Part shown: positions 34,171-45,531 of the stretch, in pieces
Layout of the letters: the number at the start of each line of letters is the position of its first letter
Position numbering within the stretch: position 1 is the first letter of the stretch
Assembly: GCA_037447655.1 (NCBI GenBank)
Contig: JBBHKE010003302.1
Coordinates: 28,500-92,499, forward strand
Length of the DNA: 64,000 nt
Direction: 5' to 3'
Origin: Zygnema cylindricum
Taxonomy: Eukaryota; Streptophyta; Zygnematophyceae; Zygnematales; Zygnemataceae
Made by a program: the position numbers and the translations under genes
The notes under the pieces: generated by a model
The model's input: the letters and a program-made list of their open reading frames with translations, nothing else
Database searches by the model: none
What the model was told of the DNA's origin: nothing

Positions 34171-35241
34171 TGTAGAAATTAATGGTTATTTTAGTATTTT
34201 CTAGGTCTAAACATGTAAAATTAAATGTAAAAAAAAAGCAGAGGCAGTCTACCTCTAACTCCTCTCTTCGGCTCCCACACTTGTCGCAGTCACTGAAGGT
34301 TAAAGAGGGAGCTAGAGCCATGGCTGTCTATGCTGTCTAGAGAGAGAGAGAGAATGAGAGACACGCGGCAAATTTTGGTAGGTTTACCAAAATGTACTTG
34401 ACGGACCCAAGATTTGATCCTAGTACTTGCCATCCGTCAAGTCAACAATAGCCGATAACTTTATCTTATAGTCTAGGATCACTACTGAGTTATATAGGGT
34501 TTGATAAGTATTTAAAGATGTACCTATACATAAATTCATTTAACGGCATAAACAAACATGTAACATAGACACAGTAAGAATATACGTACGGCTTATGGTA
34601 CTTTGCAAAACGAAAACCCCGCATTTGTTTTGACGGCAAAACAAATACCGCGCATTGATATTCGACAACTATAATTAAAAGTCAGTTTTGATTGAACGGC
34701 CACGATAGGTGTCGAGATCGCGGAATAGACGCTTTGGCGATTTTCGGTCACCGTCACTTAAAGCGCCACGTGGCACAACATCATTGGCTTGCGGTATCAG
34801 TGGAGAATATGCGAACTAATCAGGATATGGCAAGCGTCAACATTTCAGCCATGCCGTACGATAGACGTATAAAAAGTACTTCGACAGCAATACCTTTCTC
34901 TACAACACGGTCTCATGATTGGTGCCGTACTCTAATAGTAGAGGGTTTAGAGAGGGTTATATGACTTAGAATATTCGGTAGGTAGCCGCCTATCTCCCAG
35001 GGTGCTACTGCACAAAAGGTAAACTATGACCCTTCATAACTTACGGCTCAGGGGAGAAAATTCAAAGATTTTTTTTGCTATCGACTCATTGGAGTCTTCT
35101 CTTCGCAAGGGTGAAAGTTATCATAGTTTTTGTCTACCACGGTGGTATTTATTCTTGCTGAAACACAAAGGGGGCAGGGTTATCTTAGGGGCTTCGTGTG
35201 AGCTTCCTATTCTGAGGACTTACAGAGGTCTCAGAATTGCA
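34171..35241 (+). repeat. Copia G 5' LTR
   Basis: It begins TGTAGAAATTAATGG and ends GAATTGCA, followed by the primer-binding site. It carries the conserved-loop hairpin (about 34255-34318) and a T-arm-like hairpin (34399-34439). No matching 3' LTR is visible in the window. Confidence 0.85.
34399..34439 (-). repeat. tRNA T-arm/acceptor-like hairpin in copia G LTR
   Basis: On the minus strand the outer stem TGACGGAT/GTCCGTCA has seven Watson-Crick pairs and one T-G wobble around CTAGG-ATCAAAT-CTTGG. On the plus strand the wobbles become A-C mismatches. Confidence 0.6.
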
Positions 35242-35390
35242 CGTTATGGGCCCACCCTTTAGGGTGCCCATTTTTAATAGAAATGGTTTCATATACTGGA
35301 GGAGTATGATGATAGGAGCTCTATGTGAGAAAAGGTTTTAGGGGATAGTGAGTGGACAAGTGAGGCGTCCATCCAGCCTGGGTATTCTTG
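35242..35390 (+). pseudogene. Copia G primer site and gag start
   Basis: The primer site at 35242-35256 differs from GGTTATGGGCCCACC only in its first base. The gag leader then follows (VMGPP, EKRF-GIVSGQV with a stop), matching element F at 43206-43360. Element M interrupts it here; gag resumes at 39763. Confidence 0.75.
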
Positions 35391-36124
35391 TAGGAACTCT
35401 GAGACCTCTATTGGCCCTCAGAGTATGCAGATCCAAAAGAAGCTAATCTAGATAGTGCCGACTCCAAGTTAATTTAAACCCAAGTGACTGACCCCTTGAC
35501 AGTCAGAACCCCAATATATATTCACCCCTGTGAAATAACACTTTCTGTGTGCTCAGTTCCACCACAGAATGCAAAGTTAGAATATGAGATTTGGACACAT
35601 TCACCCACTTTGACTTTCCCTTAGAAATACAGCCACCCTGGCAGACAAAAACTCTGACCGACTACACCCCTGTGTAGCCTAGACTCCCCTGAGTCCGCAG
35701 CAAAAAGAATCACTGAAAATGGTCAAGTAAATTGATAGTTATAGCTGGCCAAAGTTTGCCATTTATACAGGGTGCTCTCTGGGAGAGGCAGCTGCCTACC
35801 CAAAATTTTCTAAGTCCTATTCCCTCTCTAAAACTCTATCTACTGAAGTACGGCACCAATCAAATTACTGTGTCGTACAGAAAAGTACAGGTGCCGGTGT
35901 ACTTTCTGTACGGCCAATGTACGACATGGCCAAAATGTCGACACGTGTCAAATCAGGATTAGTTCCTGTAATCTCCGGAATTCACGTAGTCCAATGTTAT
36001 CACGCCACGTGTCACATGACGTGACAAAGACCGTAAAACGCCAAAAATGCCTTTTCCGTGATCGCGGCGCCTATCGTGGCCGTCCGATCAAGACCGGCTA
36101 TAATCGTAGCCGCTGAAATTCGAC

Positions 36125-36217
36125 GCGCGGTATTTGTTTCGCTATCGAAACAAATGCGCGGTATTTGTTTCGCTGTCGAAACAAATGCGCGGTATTTGTT
36201 TCGCTATCGAAACAAAT
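36125..36217. repeat. 31-bp palindromic tandem repeats in LTR M
   Basis: There are three head-to-tail units (36125, 36156, 36187), each containing the inverted pair ATTTGTTTCG/CGAAACAAAT and a GCGCGG linker. The second LTR has the same three units from about 39254. Other LTR families have one related palindrome (CGAAACAAATACCGCGCAT). Confidence 0.85.
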
Positions 36218-36399
36218 GCGCGGTATCCGTTCTGCCCCCATTCCGTACTTCGTACTAAATTAAACTGTATCTATGTACTAATTATCTATTAGCCGTTAAA
36301 CGGATTAATCTACATATAACGATTTATATATTTGTCAAACCCTATATATCGTAATATTTGTTCTAGACATAACGGCTAGAGCTAACGGCTAACGCGGAT

Positions 36400-36440
36400 T
36401 GATGGACGGTAGGTACCAGGATCAATTCCTGGGTCCGTCA
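36400..36440 (+). repeat. tRNA T-arm/acceptor-like hairpin in LTR M
   Basis: The outer stem TGATGGAC/GTCCGTCA (one T-G wobble on this strand) encloses CCAGG-ATCAATT-CCTGG. The second copy, at 39529-39569, has one inner-stem change. Confidence 0.6.
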
Positions 36441-36662
36441 ACTAACTTTTGGTAAGACTACATAATTTACCCCCTGTCTTCTCTAGAGAGCCTAGGCAGC
36501 CATGGCTCTAGCTCCCTATCCAGCCTTCAGTGACTACGACAAGTATGGGGGCTTGGAAAGGGGAGTTAGAGGCAGACCGCCTCAGCTCTTTTTCTATCCT
36601 AATACAGACCTATAAAATACTCAAATATCAACACTCCCCTTATTTTCTAGTCTATTTTTCTT

Positions 36663-38540
36663 TTAACTTCCACAAACAAGTAAACAAACACCCCCTCCCC
36701 TTTTTCTTTCCTTTTTCCTTTTTCCTTTTCCTTTCATAAAACTTAAGTATTTAACACAGTGGATAAAATGAACTGAAATGATAATTGTATCACATATTTT
36801 ATTTAACATCCCATTTTTCTTAAACCCGAGCAAAGATTTTATCCACCTCTTCCCTTTTCCATCCACACTAAATCCACTTTCCCTCTTGAAATTCAAACAA
36901 CCAGCCCCATCCCCAACCTTCAACACATACCCGGATGATAACCCTTTTACAGGCACATCTTCACAAGAGACATCACACCAAGTAGTGATGTCAAATCCAT
37001 CCACCTCCAAATATTCCCAAAAACCACTAGTCCCCACTAAGTTCCTCATAAGATCTACATCTTCCGTAATCATATTTGTATCCATGATAATTACCCCATT
37101 TTCTGAACTTCCCTCACTGTCTCCCATGGAATTCTTTCCACTATCACTTTCTATTTTAATTCCCAATAAATATTTCTCTACTCCCCTATCTTTTAAAACC
37201 CCCTCTAGAATTAATTCTCCCCTTTCCTCGGAATCCGTTGAAGTCTCCCTTTCCGACCAGTTTTCTGTTTCCAAAATATTTATGAAACTATCCTCAATAT
37301 TTTGAACTTCTTCAAGTATCTCCTCTCTCTTTACTTCCCTTATACCTCCAAAAGCACACTGTTGCCTTCGTCCTATTTCTGTGTACTTTTCTCTCTTCCC
37401 CATTCTACCGATGTGAAGAAGCTCCAATTTTTCTTCATCCTCTTTCTCCTCTTCCTCTTCGTCCTCCTCATCCACATTCCAACTTCTAAGTTTTTCCAAA
37501 CAAGGGCATTCCTCCATATAATGACCCGGTTCCCTACAAAAGAAGCAAACCCCTTTTTTCAAAGCTCCCGTGCCTTTTCCTCTCCCTCTCTTTCCACCAA
37601 AGTTCGGATAAGGTTTACCTTTGTCTTTCTTTCTCTCATCACGCTTCCGCTCGTCACCACCGTTCTTCTCTTCACGCTTCCGCTCGTCACCGCCGTTCCT
37701 CTTATCACGATTCCGCCAATCACCACCAGCTGAAAATGCATTGACCCTGTCCTTTCCCCTACGAAGCTCCAAAGTGCTTTCCCTCACAAGAATTATCCCC
37801 ATGGTAAAGCTCCAAGTCCATGAGGAGCCATCCATTGCCTGCATACGACAAATTATGTTTTCGTACTCATCTGGGAGTTTCATAATTAGTGTATTAATCT
37901 TACTCTCCTCAGATTCTACATATCCCGCACTAGTAAGCTCAACATATAACGCAGCAATATCATTACAAAACTCTATCATGCTACCGCCTTTATAAACGTA
38001 GGCATCTATTTCTTGTTTTACTAATTGCTGCCTCTGAATAGTCTCACTCTTATAAATCTGAGTTAGTGCTTCCCATATCTCCGAAGACTTGGTTAGACTT
38101 AAAAGAGTGATAGCTATCAACTTAGACACATATCTAAGTATGAGATGTTTTGCTATAGTGTTTTTGTATTCCCATATTTTCCTGTCATTTTTTTCAGTTT
38201 TAATCCCTACATGTGGTACCATAGCTGAGAGCCTAGCTCCCCTCACCATAGGTGTCCCTTTTTCCTTCTCCCCTATTTCCCCATCCACGGAAAGGTTTTT
38301 CCCTTCACCTTCCGTTGCATCTGAACTCCGGGTGATATTCTGGACAGTCTCAGATGATTCTCCGTAGTAAGCTCCTCCAAAGCTAGGTGGCGGACATCTC
38401 ACTTGTCCCGCAACAATTCCCCATAAGTGCTTCTCGAAAAGCAATCTTTCCATTGTAAACGCCCAATACGTGAAGCCTGTTCCATCAAACAAAGGCACCC
38501 TAGATGGTGGGCCCATAACCTGAAACTCTGACACCTCCAT
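36663..38540 (-). CDS. gag: Gag polyprotein of TR-GAG element M, intact
   Basis: This is a 625-residue open frame, the only long intact retroelement gene in the window. The start ATG at 38540 lies within the LTR, and translation runs through the primer site (VMGPP, residues about 9-13). Residues about 15-230 form a copia/UBN2-type capsid domain (FTYWAF, IAKHLILRYVSK, SEIWEAL, KLPDEYENIICRM). A charged Arg/Lys/Asp/Glu repeat region (NGGDERKRDE) follows at about 280-320. A CCHC zinc knuckle (CFFCREPGHYMEEC) lies at about 340-353, then an acidic region. The last about 120 residues resemble a degraded copia RNase H (FDITTWCD, GYVLKVGDGAGC, WIKSLLGF). It would package RNA into particles and depend on another copia element for pol. 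It is uncertain whether the fossil tail has a role. Confidence 0.88.
   Translation of the reverse strand: MEVSEFQVMGPPSRVPLFDGTGFTYWAFTMERLLFEKHLWGIVAGQVRCPPPSFGGAYYGESSETVQNITRSSDATEGEGKNLSVDGEIGEKEKGTPMVRGARLSAMVPHVGIKTEKNDRKIWEYKNTIAKHLILRYVSKLIAITLLSLTKSSEIWEALTQIYKSETIQRQQLVKQEIDAYVYKGGSMIEFCNDIAALYVELTSAGYVESEESKINTLIMKLPDEYENIICRMQAMDGSSWTWSFTMGIILVRESTLELRRGKDRVNAFSAGGDWRNRDKRNGGDERKREEKNGGDERKRDERKKDKGKPYPNFGGKRGRGKGTGALKKGVCFFCREPGHYMEECPCLEKLRSWNVDEEDEEEEEKEDEEKLELLHIGRMGKREKYTEIGRRQQCAFGGIREVKREEILEEVQNIEDSFINILETENWSERETSTDSEERGELILEGVLKDRGVEKYLLGIKIESDSGKNSMGDSEGSSENGVIIMDTNMITEDVDLMRNLVGTSGFWEYLEVDGFDITTWCDVSCEDVPVKGLSSGYVLKVGDGAGCLNFKRESGFSVDGKGKRWIKSLLGFKKNGMLNKICDTIIISVHFIHCVKYLSFMKGKGKRKKERKRGGGVCLLVCGS
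38506..38520 (-). other. Primer-binding site of TR-GAG M
   Basis: GGTTATGGGCCCACC on the minus strand abuts the LTR at 38521 and is read as part of gag. Confidence 0.75.
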
Positions 38541-39762
38541 TGGCCCTCAGAGTATGCAGATCCAAAAGAAGCTAATCTAGATAGTGCCGACTCCAAGTTA
38601 ATTTAAACCCAAGTGACTGACCCCTTGACAGTCAGAACCCCAATATATATTCACCCCTGTGAAATAACACTTTCTGTGTGCTCTGTTCCACCACAGAATG
38701 CAAAGTTAGAATATGAGATTTGGACACATTCACCCACTTTGACTTTCCCTTAGAAATACAGCCACCCTGGCAGACAAAAACTCTGACCGACTACACCCCT
38801 GTGTAGCCTAGACTCCCCTGAGTCCGCAGCAAAAAGAATCACTGAAAATGGTCAAGTAAATTGATTGTTATAGCTGGCCAAAGTTTGCCATTTATACAGG
38901 GTGCTCTCTGGGAGAGGCAGCTGCCTACCCAAAATTTTCTAAGTCCTATTCCCTCTCTAAAACTCTATCTACTGAAGTACGGCACCAATCAAATTACTGT
39001 GTCGTACAGAAAAGTACAGGTGCCGGTGTACTTTCTGTACGGCCAATGTACGACATGGCCAAAATGTCGACACGTGTCAAATCACGATTAGTTCCTGTAA
39101 TCTCCGGAATTCACGTAGTCCAATGTTATCACGCCACGTGTCACATGACATGACAAAGACCGTAAAACGCCAAAAATGCCTTTTCCGTGATCGCGGCGCC
39201 TATCGTGGCCGTCCGATCAAGACCGGCTATAATCGTAGCCGCTGAAATTCGACGCGCGGTATTTGTTTCGCTATCGAAACAAATGCGCGGTATTTGTTTC
39301 GCTGTCGAAACAAATGCGCGGTATTTGTTTCGCTATCGAAACAAATGCGCGGTATCCGTTCTGCCCCCATTTCGTACTTCGTACTAAATTAAACTGTATC
39401 TATGTACTAATTATCTATTAGCCGTTAAACGGATTAATCTACATATAACGATTTATATATTTGTCAAACCCTATATATCGTAATATCTGTTCTAGACATA
39501 ACGGCTAGAGCTAACGGCTAACGCGGATTGATGGACGGTAGGTACCAAGATCAATTCCTGGGTCCGTCAACTAACTTTTGGTAAGACTACATAATTTACC
39601 CCCTGTCTTCTCTAGAGAGCCTAGGCAGCCATGGCTCTAGCTCCCTATCCAGCCTTCAGTGACTACGACAAGTATGGGGGCTTGGAAAGGGGAGTTAGAG
39701 GCAGACCGCCTCAGCTCTTTTTCTATCCTAATACAGACCTATAAAATACTCAAATATCAACA
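38521..39762 (-). repeat. TR-GAG M, LTR at right (5' LTR in sense)
   Basis: This is a 1242-bp LTR beginning TGAAACTCTG and ending ATATCAACA on the plus strand. The gag start codon is within its first 20 plus-strand bases. Confidence 0.87.
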
Positions 39763-42138
39763 GTTTGCAAAAACCAGCTTGACCAAAAGGGCAGATCTAG
39801 CTCCATCAGAGGAGAGTGAGGATAGGGAGAGTATTGTGATGGAGAATGGGAAAGAAAAAGAGACTATCACACCAATCGCAACACCTATAGCAACCGCATC
39901 GGCTTTCATGTCACATGTTTCAATGAATGAGGAGAGTGGTATTGATACATGGGATTAGAATAACATGGCGGCAAAACACTTCATACTGCGACATCTTACT
40001 AAAGGACTTACATCTCCTCATTTGCAGGTAGAAAGGGCATCCGTTCTATGGGTGGCTCTCATAAAGATGTACCAAAGTGGTACAATTCAACAACAGTTGT
40101 TGGCTGATCTTAAAATAGATGCATATGTATACAACGGGGGGAAGATGTTAGATTATTGTAATGAGCTCGCGACACTTTTCATGGAGCTAGAGAGTGCTAA
40201 AAGGTAAAAATTGAAAAAGGAAAAGGTTGACTGCTTCCTCATGAAGTTACTCGATGAGTTCAAAAATAAAGTTAACCTAGTGCAGGACTTGCCGGACTCA
40301 ACGTGGATATTTAAAGTTTTTGGTATGGATGATTCTCGTTCGAGAGAATATGATAGATATCTGAAGGGGAAGAAAGAGTGGGCAAGCCTTGGCAATCGGG
40401 ACCGATTCGAAGAACAAGGATTCTAGAAAACCTGTCGGAAACTACGGAGGGGGGTGGCAGAAAAATCAGTCCGATGAGTCGGGACCAAGGGCTCCCAAGA
40501 GGTTGTGTCATTTCCGTAAAAAACTAGGGCATTTTATGGTTGGGTGCTCTAAGGTAACTAAACTTCAGTGAAAAGAGGGGCGGATCGGTGGATCTTTGAG
40601 AGGAAAGAAAAAGGCTCTTGTGGCGCAGGTACATGAGGAGGAATCAGAGGACGAGGACAATGAGCTTTTGTCGGATGAGGAGTTAGAAACGAAGACCGAG
40701 GTCAAAATTCCATAAAGCATAAATGTGCCTTCGGAGGATTAAAAGGTGAAGGAGGTTGGATTATGGATTCGTGTGCCTCCATGCACATGTGTAAAGACAA
40801 ACACATGTTCACTAAAATGAATAAGATTCCCACCGTAGAGATAGATTATGGGGATGGGAGAGTAGTCACTACTACAATGGTGGGATCGGTAAATCTAAAA
40901 GTCCTAGTGGAGGGAAAGACATCTATAATGACATTCTCTGATGTGTTGTTTATTCCAGAGTTAAACAAAAACCTTATCTCAACCTCTTTGTTAGATATAA
41001 AGGGTTTGGAGACTAGCACTAGGAAGGGAACCTTTACTGCTAGCTTTGAAAAGGAAGTTTATTTCACTGCTGAAAAAGGTAGCGAAGGGATGTCTATGCT
41101 GATTTTAAGCAATGAAAAGAAGAACGTTATTATGTTGGTATTCGTGATATTATGTTGTGGCATAAGAGGCTTGGATATGTGAATTTAGATAAGTTAAAAG
41201 AAATGAAAAAGATGGGAATATTGGAAGGAATTGAGTTTGGAGAAAGTGAAAATCTAAGTGACAGTATTGGTTGTGCTCAAGGTAAGGCACACAAGTTACC
41301 CTTCCCAAAGGAAGCCACTTATAAATGAGAAAAAGTTTTAGACTTGGTACATACTGATGTTTGGGGACCGGCCAAAGTGCCTTCACTAGGGGTAAGAGGT
41401 TTATGAGGACAACCACTGACGATTGGCCTCGGTATTTTAGAGTGTACTTTCTGAAAAATAAATCACAAAAGCGTGGAGTGACAAACTTCATGAAACCTCT
41501 ATTATGAGAGTAAGGAGTGATAATGGGGGGGTAATATACCTCCAATCAGTTTGAGGATTTTTTGAGAGAAGATAAAGTGCAACATCAAAAGACAGTCTTT
41601 GAAAATCATGAGCAGAATGGTGTAGCCGAAAGGTTAAATAGGACACTCAGTGATAGTGCTAAGAGTATGTTGTCGGATAAGAAGATAGGAAAGAGATTAT
41701 GGGCAGAAGGAATGAACAATGCTAATTATCTCAATAATAGTGGTCTTAATTCGGCAGTAAAAGGCCAAACTCATTATGAGAGATGGACCGGCCAAAAACC
41801 AGATGTAACACACTTAAAGGTTTTCGCTAGTTAAGTGTTAGGTCTAGACACAGATACGACAAATTAGAAGTTCGATCCGAAAGGAAAACCAGGATATTTG
41901 CTAGGATATGATGAAGATGTAAAAAGATATAGTGTATGATCTTAAGAGAGAAGATATAATCCTAGTGAAGCATCTAGTGGTTATGGATGAAGGGAAATCT
42001 ATATTTTCATTTAAGCATACAAAGACAGTCAAAGTCAGATTTGAGTGAGAAATTCTGATGACTTTGAGCTTCCTAACTATCCAAGTTTTAAAGAAAATGA
42101 TAATCTTGCGGGTACAAAGCAAACCGAGGAGGATTCAG
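39763..42138 (+). pseudogene. Copia G gag, protease and integrase
   Basis: This continues the gag interrupted by element M. Homology to element F is continuous: capsid (MAAKHFILRHLTKG, MLDYCNELATLFMELESAK), a damaged zinc knuckle (CHFRKKLGHFMVGC), and protease with WIMDSCASMHM (Asp-Ser kept, Gly changed to Cys). The integrase zinc region and WGPAKVPS follow, then a short-deleted catalytic core (SDNGGVIY near 41517), NGVAERLNR (41618-41644) and the C-terminal part. At least eight stops or frameshifts are present. It ends at the insertion of element F (TSD CCGTG, 42139-42143). Confidence 0.82.
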
Positions 42139-42143
42139 CCGTG

Positions 42144-43205
42144 TGTAGAAATTAATGGTCTGTTTTAAGTATTTTCTAGATCTAAATAGAAATATAGAAA
42201 GAAGTCAAGGCAGTCTACCTCTAACTTCTCTCTTCAACTCTCAAACTTGTCGCAGTCACTGAGAAGTTGGAGAGGAAGCTAGAGCCATGGCTACCTAGGC
42301 TATCCAGAGGTTTACGGGATACAATTATTAGTTTATTTACCATTAGGGGTTTATTTACTAAAAGGTATGAGATGCCTCCAGGATTTGATCTTAGTACCTG
42401 CCAAACAGTAAGCTGCCGGTAGCCGGTAGCCAGTAGCCTTAACCGTTAAGTCTACACATAGTGTTACGTATTATAAGGTTTGATAATTAGACAAATATTA
42501 ATACGTAGGATGGTTCATTTAACTGAAACAGTTTTACGGGAGACATAGATCCAGTAATGTAAAAGTACGGATAAAAAACGAATACTGCACATTTATTTCT
42601 TTAGCGAAACAAATACCGCGCATGTATTTATTACGGCTACGATTTAATGTGAATTTAATCCTACAGCCGGAATTAACGGCAAGATCGCGGAAGAGAATTT
42701 CGGCGGTTTGTGGTCATCCCCACATCGGATGACACACGGAAAAATTACATTGAATCATGGTATCTCCGGAGATTACTGCACCGAATCCGGATAGGACATG
42801 TGTCGACATTTAGGCCATGTCGTACAATGGTCGTACAAAAAGTACACTGGCAGCTGTACTTTAGTGTACGGAAGTGTACTCTGATTGGCTCCATACATCA
42901 GTAGATAGAGTTTGTGAGAGAGATAGGACTTAGAAAAATTAGGAGATAGGACCCTCTCTTCAGAAAGCTTCTATACAAAAGGTCAACTTTGACCCTCCAT
43001 AACTTACTGCTCAGGGGAGCAAATTCAAAGATTCTTTTTGCTATCGACTCAAGGGAGTCTTGCCTTCACAAGGGTGAAGTTGGTCAGAGTTTTTGTCTGC
43101 CAGGGTGGCAGTTGTTCTTGCTGAAACACAAAGGTGTAAGGGGTTATCCTAGAGGCTTCGTGGAAGCTGTCCACTCTGAGGACTTATGGAGGTCTCAGAG
43201 TTTTA
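42144..43205 (+). repeat. Copia F 5' LTR
   Basis: It begins TGTAGAAATTAATGG and ends GAGTTTTA (final CA mutated to TA). It includes the conserved-loop hairpin (about 42215-42283), a degenerate T-arm-like element (about 42377-42400) and the GTAC hairpin (about 42833-42870). The gag ATG at 43187 lies in it. Confidence 0.88.
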
Positions 43206-44589
43206 GGTTATGGGCCCACCCTCTAGGGTACCAATCTTTAATGGAACTGGCTTCATAAACTAGGAAAGTATGTTGATAGGATCTCTATGCGAAAAAAGGT
43301 TTTGGGGGATAGTGAGTGGACGATTAGGGCGTCCATCAAGTCTTAGAATTCCTCCAGGGTTTGAAGGAAGCAGATTCACAAAGAAAGGAGGTCCATCTTC
43401 AACATAGGAGATAAAGGAATGAGAGGTGGTGGACAAAGGAGCGGAGAAGGAGACGACCACACCAATAGCAACCGGTTCAGCATTGATGTCACCTATTCCG
43501 AGGAACGAGGAAAATGATACTCAAACCTGGGATTTCAACAATATGGCGGCAAAGCACTTCATCCTACGCCATCTTACTCAAGGACTTGCATGTCCTCATT
43601 TGCAAGTAGAAAAGGCATCCGATCTGTGGATGGCTCTCATAAAGATGTACCAAAGTGGTACGATTCAGCAACAACAGTTGGCTGATCAGAAAGTTAAGGA
43701 ATATGTATACAAAGGGGAGAAAATGTTGGATTTTTGCAATGAGCTTGCTACACACTTCATGGAGCTAGAGAGTGCGGGAAAAGATTTTGGTGAAAAAGAA
43801 AAGGTTAACTGTTTATTGATGAAGTTACCCGATGAGTTCGAGAACATAGTCAACCGTGTTCAGGACTTGCCGGACTCAAGGTGGATATGGAACTCAGTGG
43901 TAGGGATGATTCTCGTTCGGGAGAATACGATTGAGATCCGAACGGGAGGAAAGAGTGGCCAAGCCTTGGCAACTGCGACCGATTCGAGGAACAAGGATTC
44001 CCGGAAACCGGTCGGAAACTATGGGGGGAGGGAGCATAAAAATCAGACCGACGAGTTCGGACCAAGGGCTCCCAAAGGTTTATGTCATTTTTGTAAGAAT
44101 CAGGGGCACTATATGGCAGAGTGCACTAAGCTAACCGAGCTTCGGTTAAAGGAGGGGGAGACCGATGGAACCCCGAGAGGAAAGAAAAAGGCCCTTGTGA
44201 CACAGGTACATGAGGCGGAATCGGAGGACGAGGACGATGAGCACCTTTTGGATGAGGAGTTTGAGGCGAAAAACGAGGTCGAAATTCCACGAAGGCAAAA
44301 ATGTGCTTACGGTGGATTGAAAGGTGAAGCAGGCTGGATTATAAATTCAGGTGCCTCCATGCATATGTTTAACGATAGGCACCTGTTCACTAAGATAAGA
44401 AAGATTCCCACCGTAGAGATAGAGTACGGGGATGGGAGGATAGTCACCACTACTCTTGTAGGATCGGTAGATTTGAAAGTGTTAGTAGAAGGAAAGACAT
44501 CCATAGTAACATTCTCCGATGTATTGTTTATTCCAGAGCTGAACAAAAACCTCATCTCTACATCTGTATTAGATGATAAGGGTTATTGA
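43187..44589 (+). pseudogene. Copia F gag and protease
   Basis: The start at 43187 (MEVSEF) is followed at once by TAG where other copies have CAG. Further stops lie in the leader. From 43426 a 387-codon frame is open: capsid (MAAKHFILRHLTQG, KASDLWMAL, VNCLLMKLPDEFENIVNRVQ), zinc knuckle CHFCKNQGHYMAEC with all four ligands, an acidic spacer, and the protease site WIINSGASMHM, where the catalytic Asp is Asn. The frame ends at a TGA near 44587. Gag would form particles. Protease would be inactive as written. Confidence 0.83.
43206..43220 (+). other. Copia F primer-binding site
   Basis: GGTTATGGGCCCACC directly follows the 5' LTR, the same half-tRNA initiator Met type. Confidence 0.75.
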
Positions 44590-45531
44590 ACTAGCACTAG
44601 GGAAGGAGTCTTTATAGCTAGTTTTGAGGAGGATGTCTATTTCATTGCTGAGAAAGGTAGCCATGGGATGTTTAGGCTGATTTTAAGTAATAAAACAAAG
44701 AAACTTTATTATGCTGGTGTTCATGATATTATGATGTGGCATAAGAGGCTTGGGCATGTGATTCTAGATAAGTTAAGTGAGATGAAAAAGATGGGAGTAG
44801 TGGAAGGAATTAAGTTCAATGAGAGTGATAATATAAGTGATTCTAGTGGATGTGCTAAAGGTAAAGCACACAAATTACCCTTTCCTAAAACAGCCACCTA
44901 TAAGGGAGAAAAAATTATAGATCTAGTACACAGAGATATTTGGGGACCGGCTAAAGTGCCCTCACCGGGGGGGAAGAGATTTAGGATGACTATCACTGAT
45001 AATTGGTCTCGGTATTCCCGGGTGTATTTTTTGAAAAACAAGTCAGAAGCTCAGGATTGTTTTAGACAATATAAAGCATGGAGTGAAAAACTCCATAAAA
45101 CTCCAATCAAGAGAGTAAGGAGTGACAATGGAGGGGAGTATACTTCTAACCAGTTTGAGGATTTTTTGAGGGAAGATGGAGTCCAACACCAAAAGACAGT
45201 TCCAGAAAACCCGAAACAGAATGGGGTAGCTGAAAAGTTAAATAGAACACTAAGTGATAGTGCTAGAAGTATGTTGTCAGATAAAAAGTTAGGAAAAAGG
45301 TTTTGGGCAAAAGCAATGAACTATGCTAATTACCTCAAAAATAGAGTTCTTACTTCAGCTATAAAAGATCAAACACCTTATGAGAGATGGACAGGCCGGA
45401 AACCAGACTTATCTCATTTAAAGGTTTTCGGCAGTCAAGTATTCAGTCTACATACAGATCGGTCTAATTGGAAGCTATATCCTAAAGGAAAACCGAGATA
45501 CTTATTAGGATATGATGAGGATGTTAAATGA
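44590..45531 (+). pseudogene. Copia F integrase
   Basis: A 287-codon open block (44668-45531) contains zinc-binding WHKRLGHV, a CAKGKAHKLP region in which the first Cys of the pair is Ser, and catalytic Asp (VHRDIWGP), Asp (SDNGGEY) and Glu (NGVAEKLNR). The copia C-terminal segment (PYERWTGRKPDLSHLKVFG) follows. The catalytic triad is complete. It is separated from gag-PR and RT only by single stops. Confidence 0.82.

Larger units (their letters stand above)
35391..36633 (-). repeat. TR-GAG M, LTR at left (3' LTR in sense)
   Basis: It starts TAGGAACTCTG (a mutated TGAAACTCTG) and ends ATATCAACA. It holds three 31-bp palindromic repeats and a T-arm-like hairpin at 36400-36440. Confidence 0.85.
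35391..39762 (-). mobile_element. TR-GAG element M with intact gag
   Basis: Two LTRs of about 1243 bp (35391-36633 and 38521-39762) differ by few bases and flank one gag frame. It belongs to the same family as the array at 1-7420 but a different subfamily in the LTR centre. It is inserted in the gag of copia G. Flanking 5-mers TCTTG and GTTTG match only partly, so the target duplication is unclear. Confidence 0.87.
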
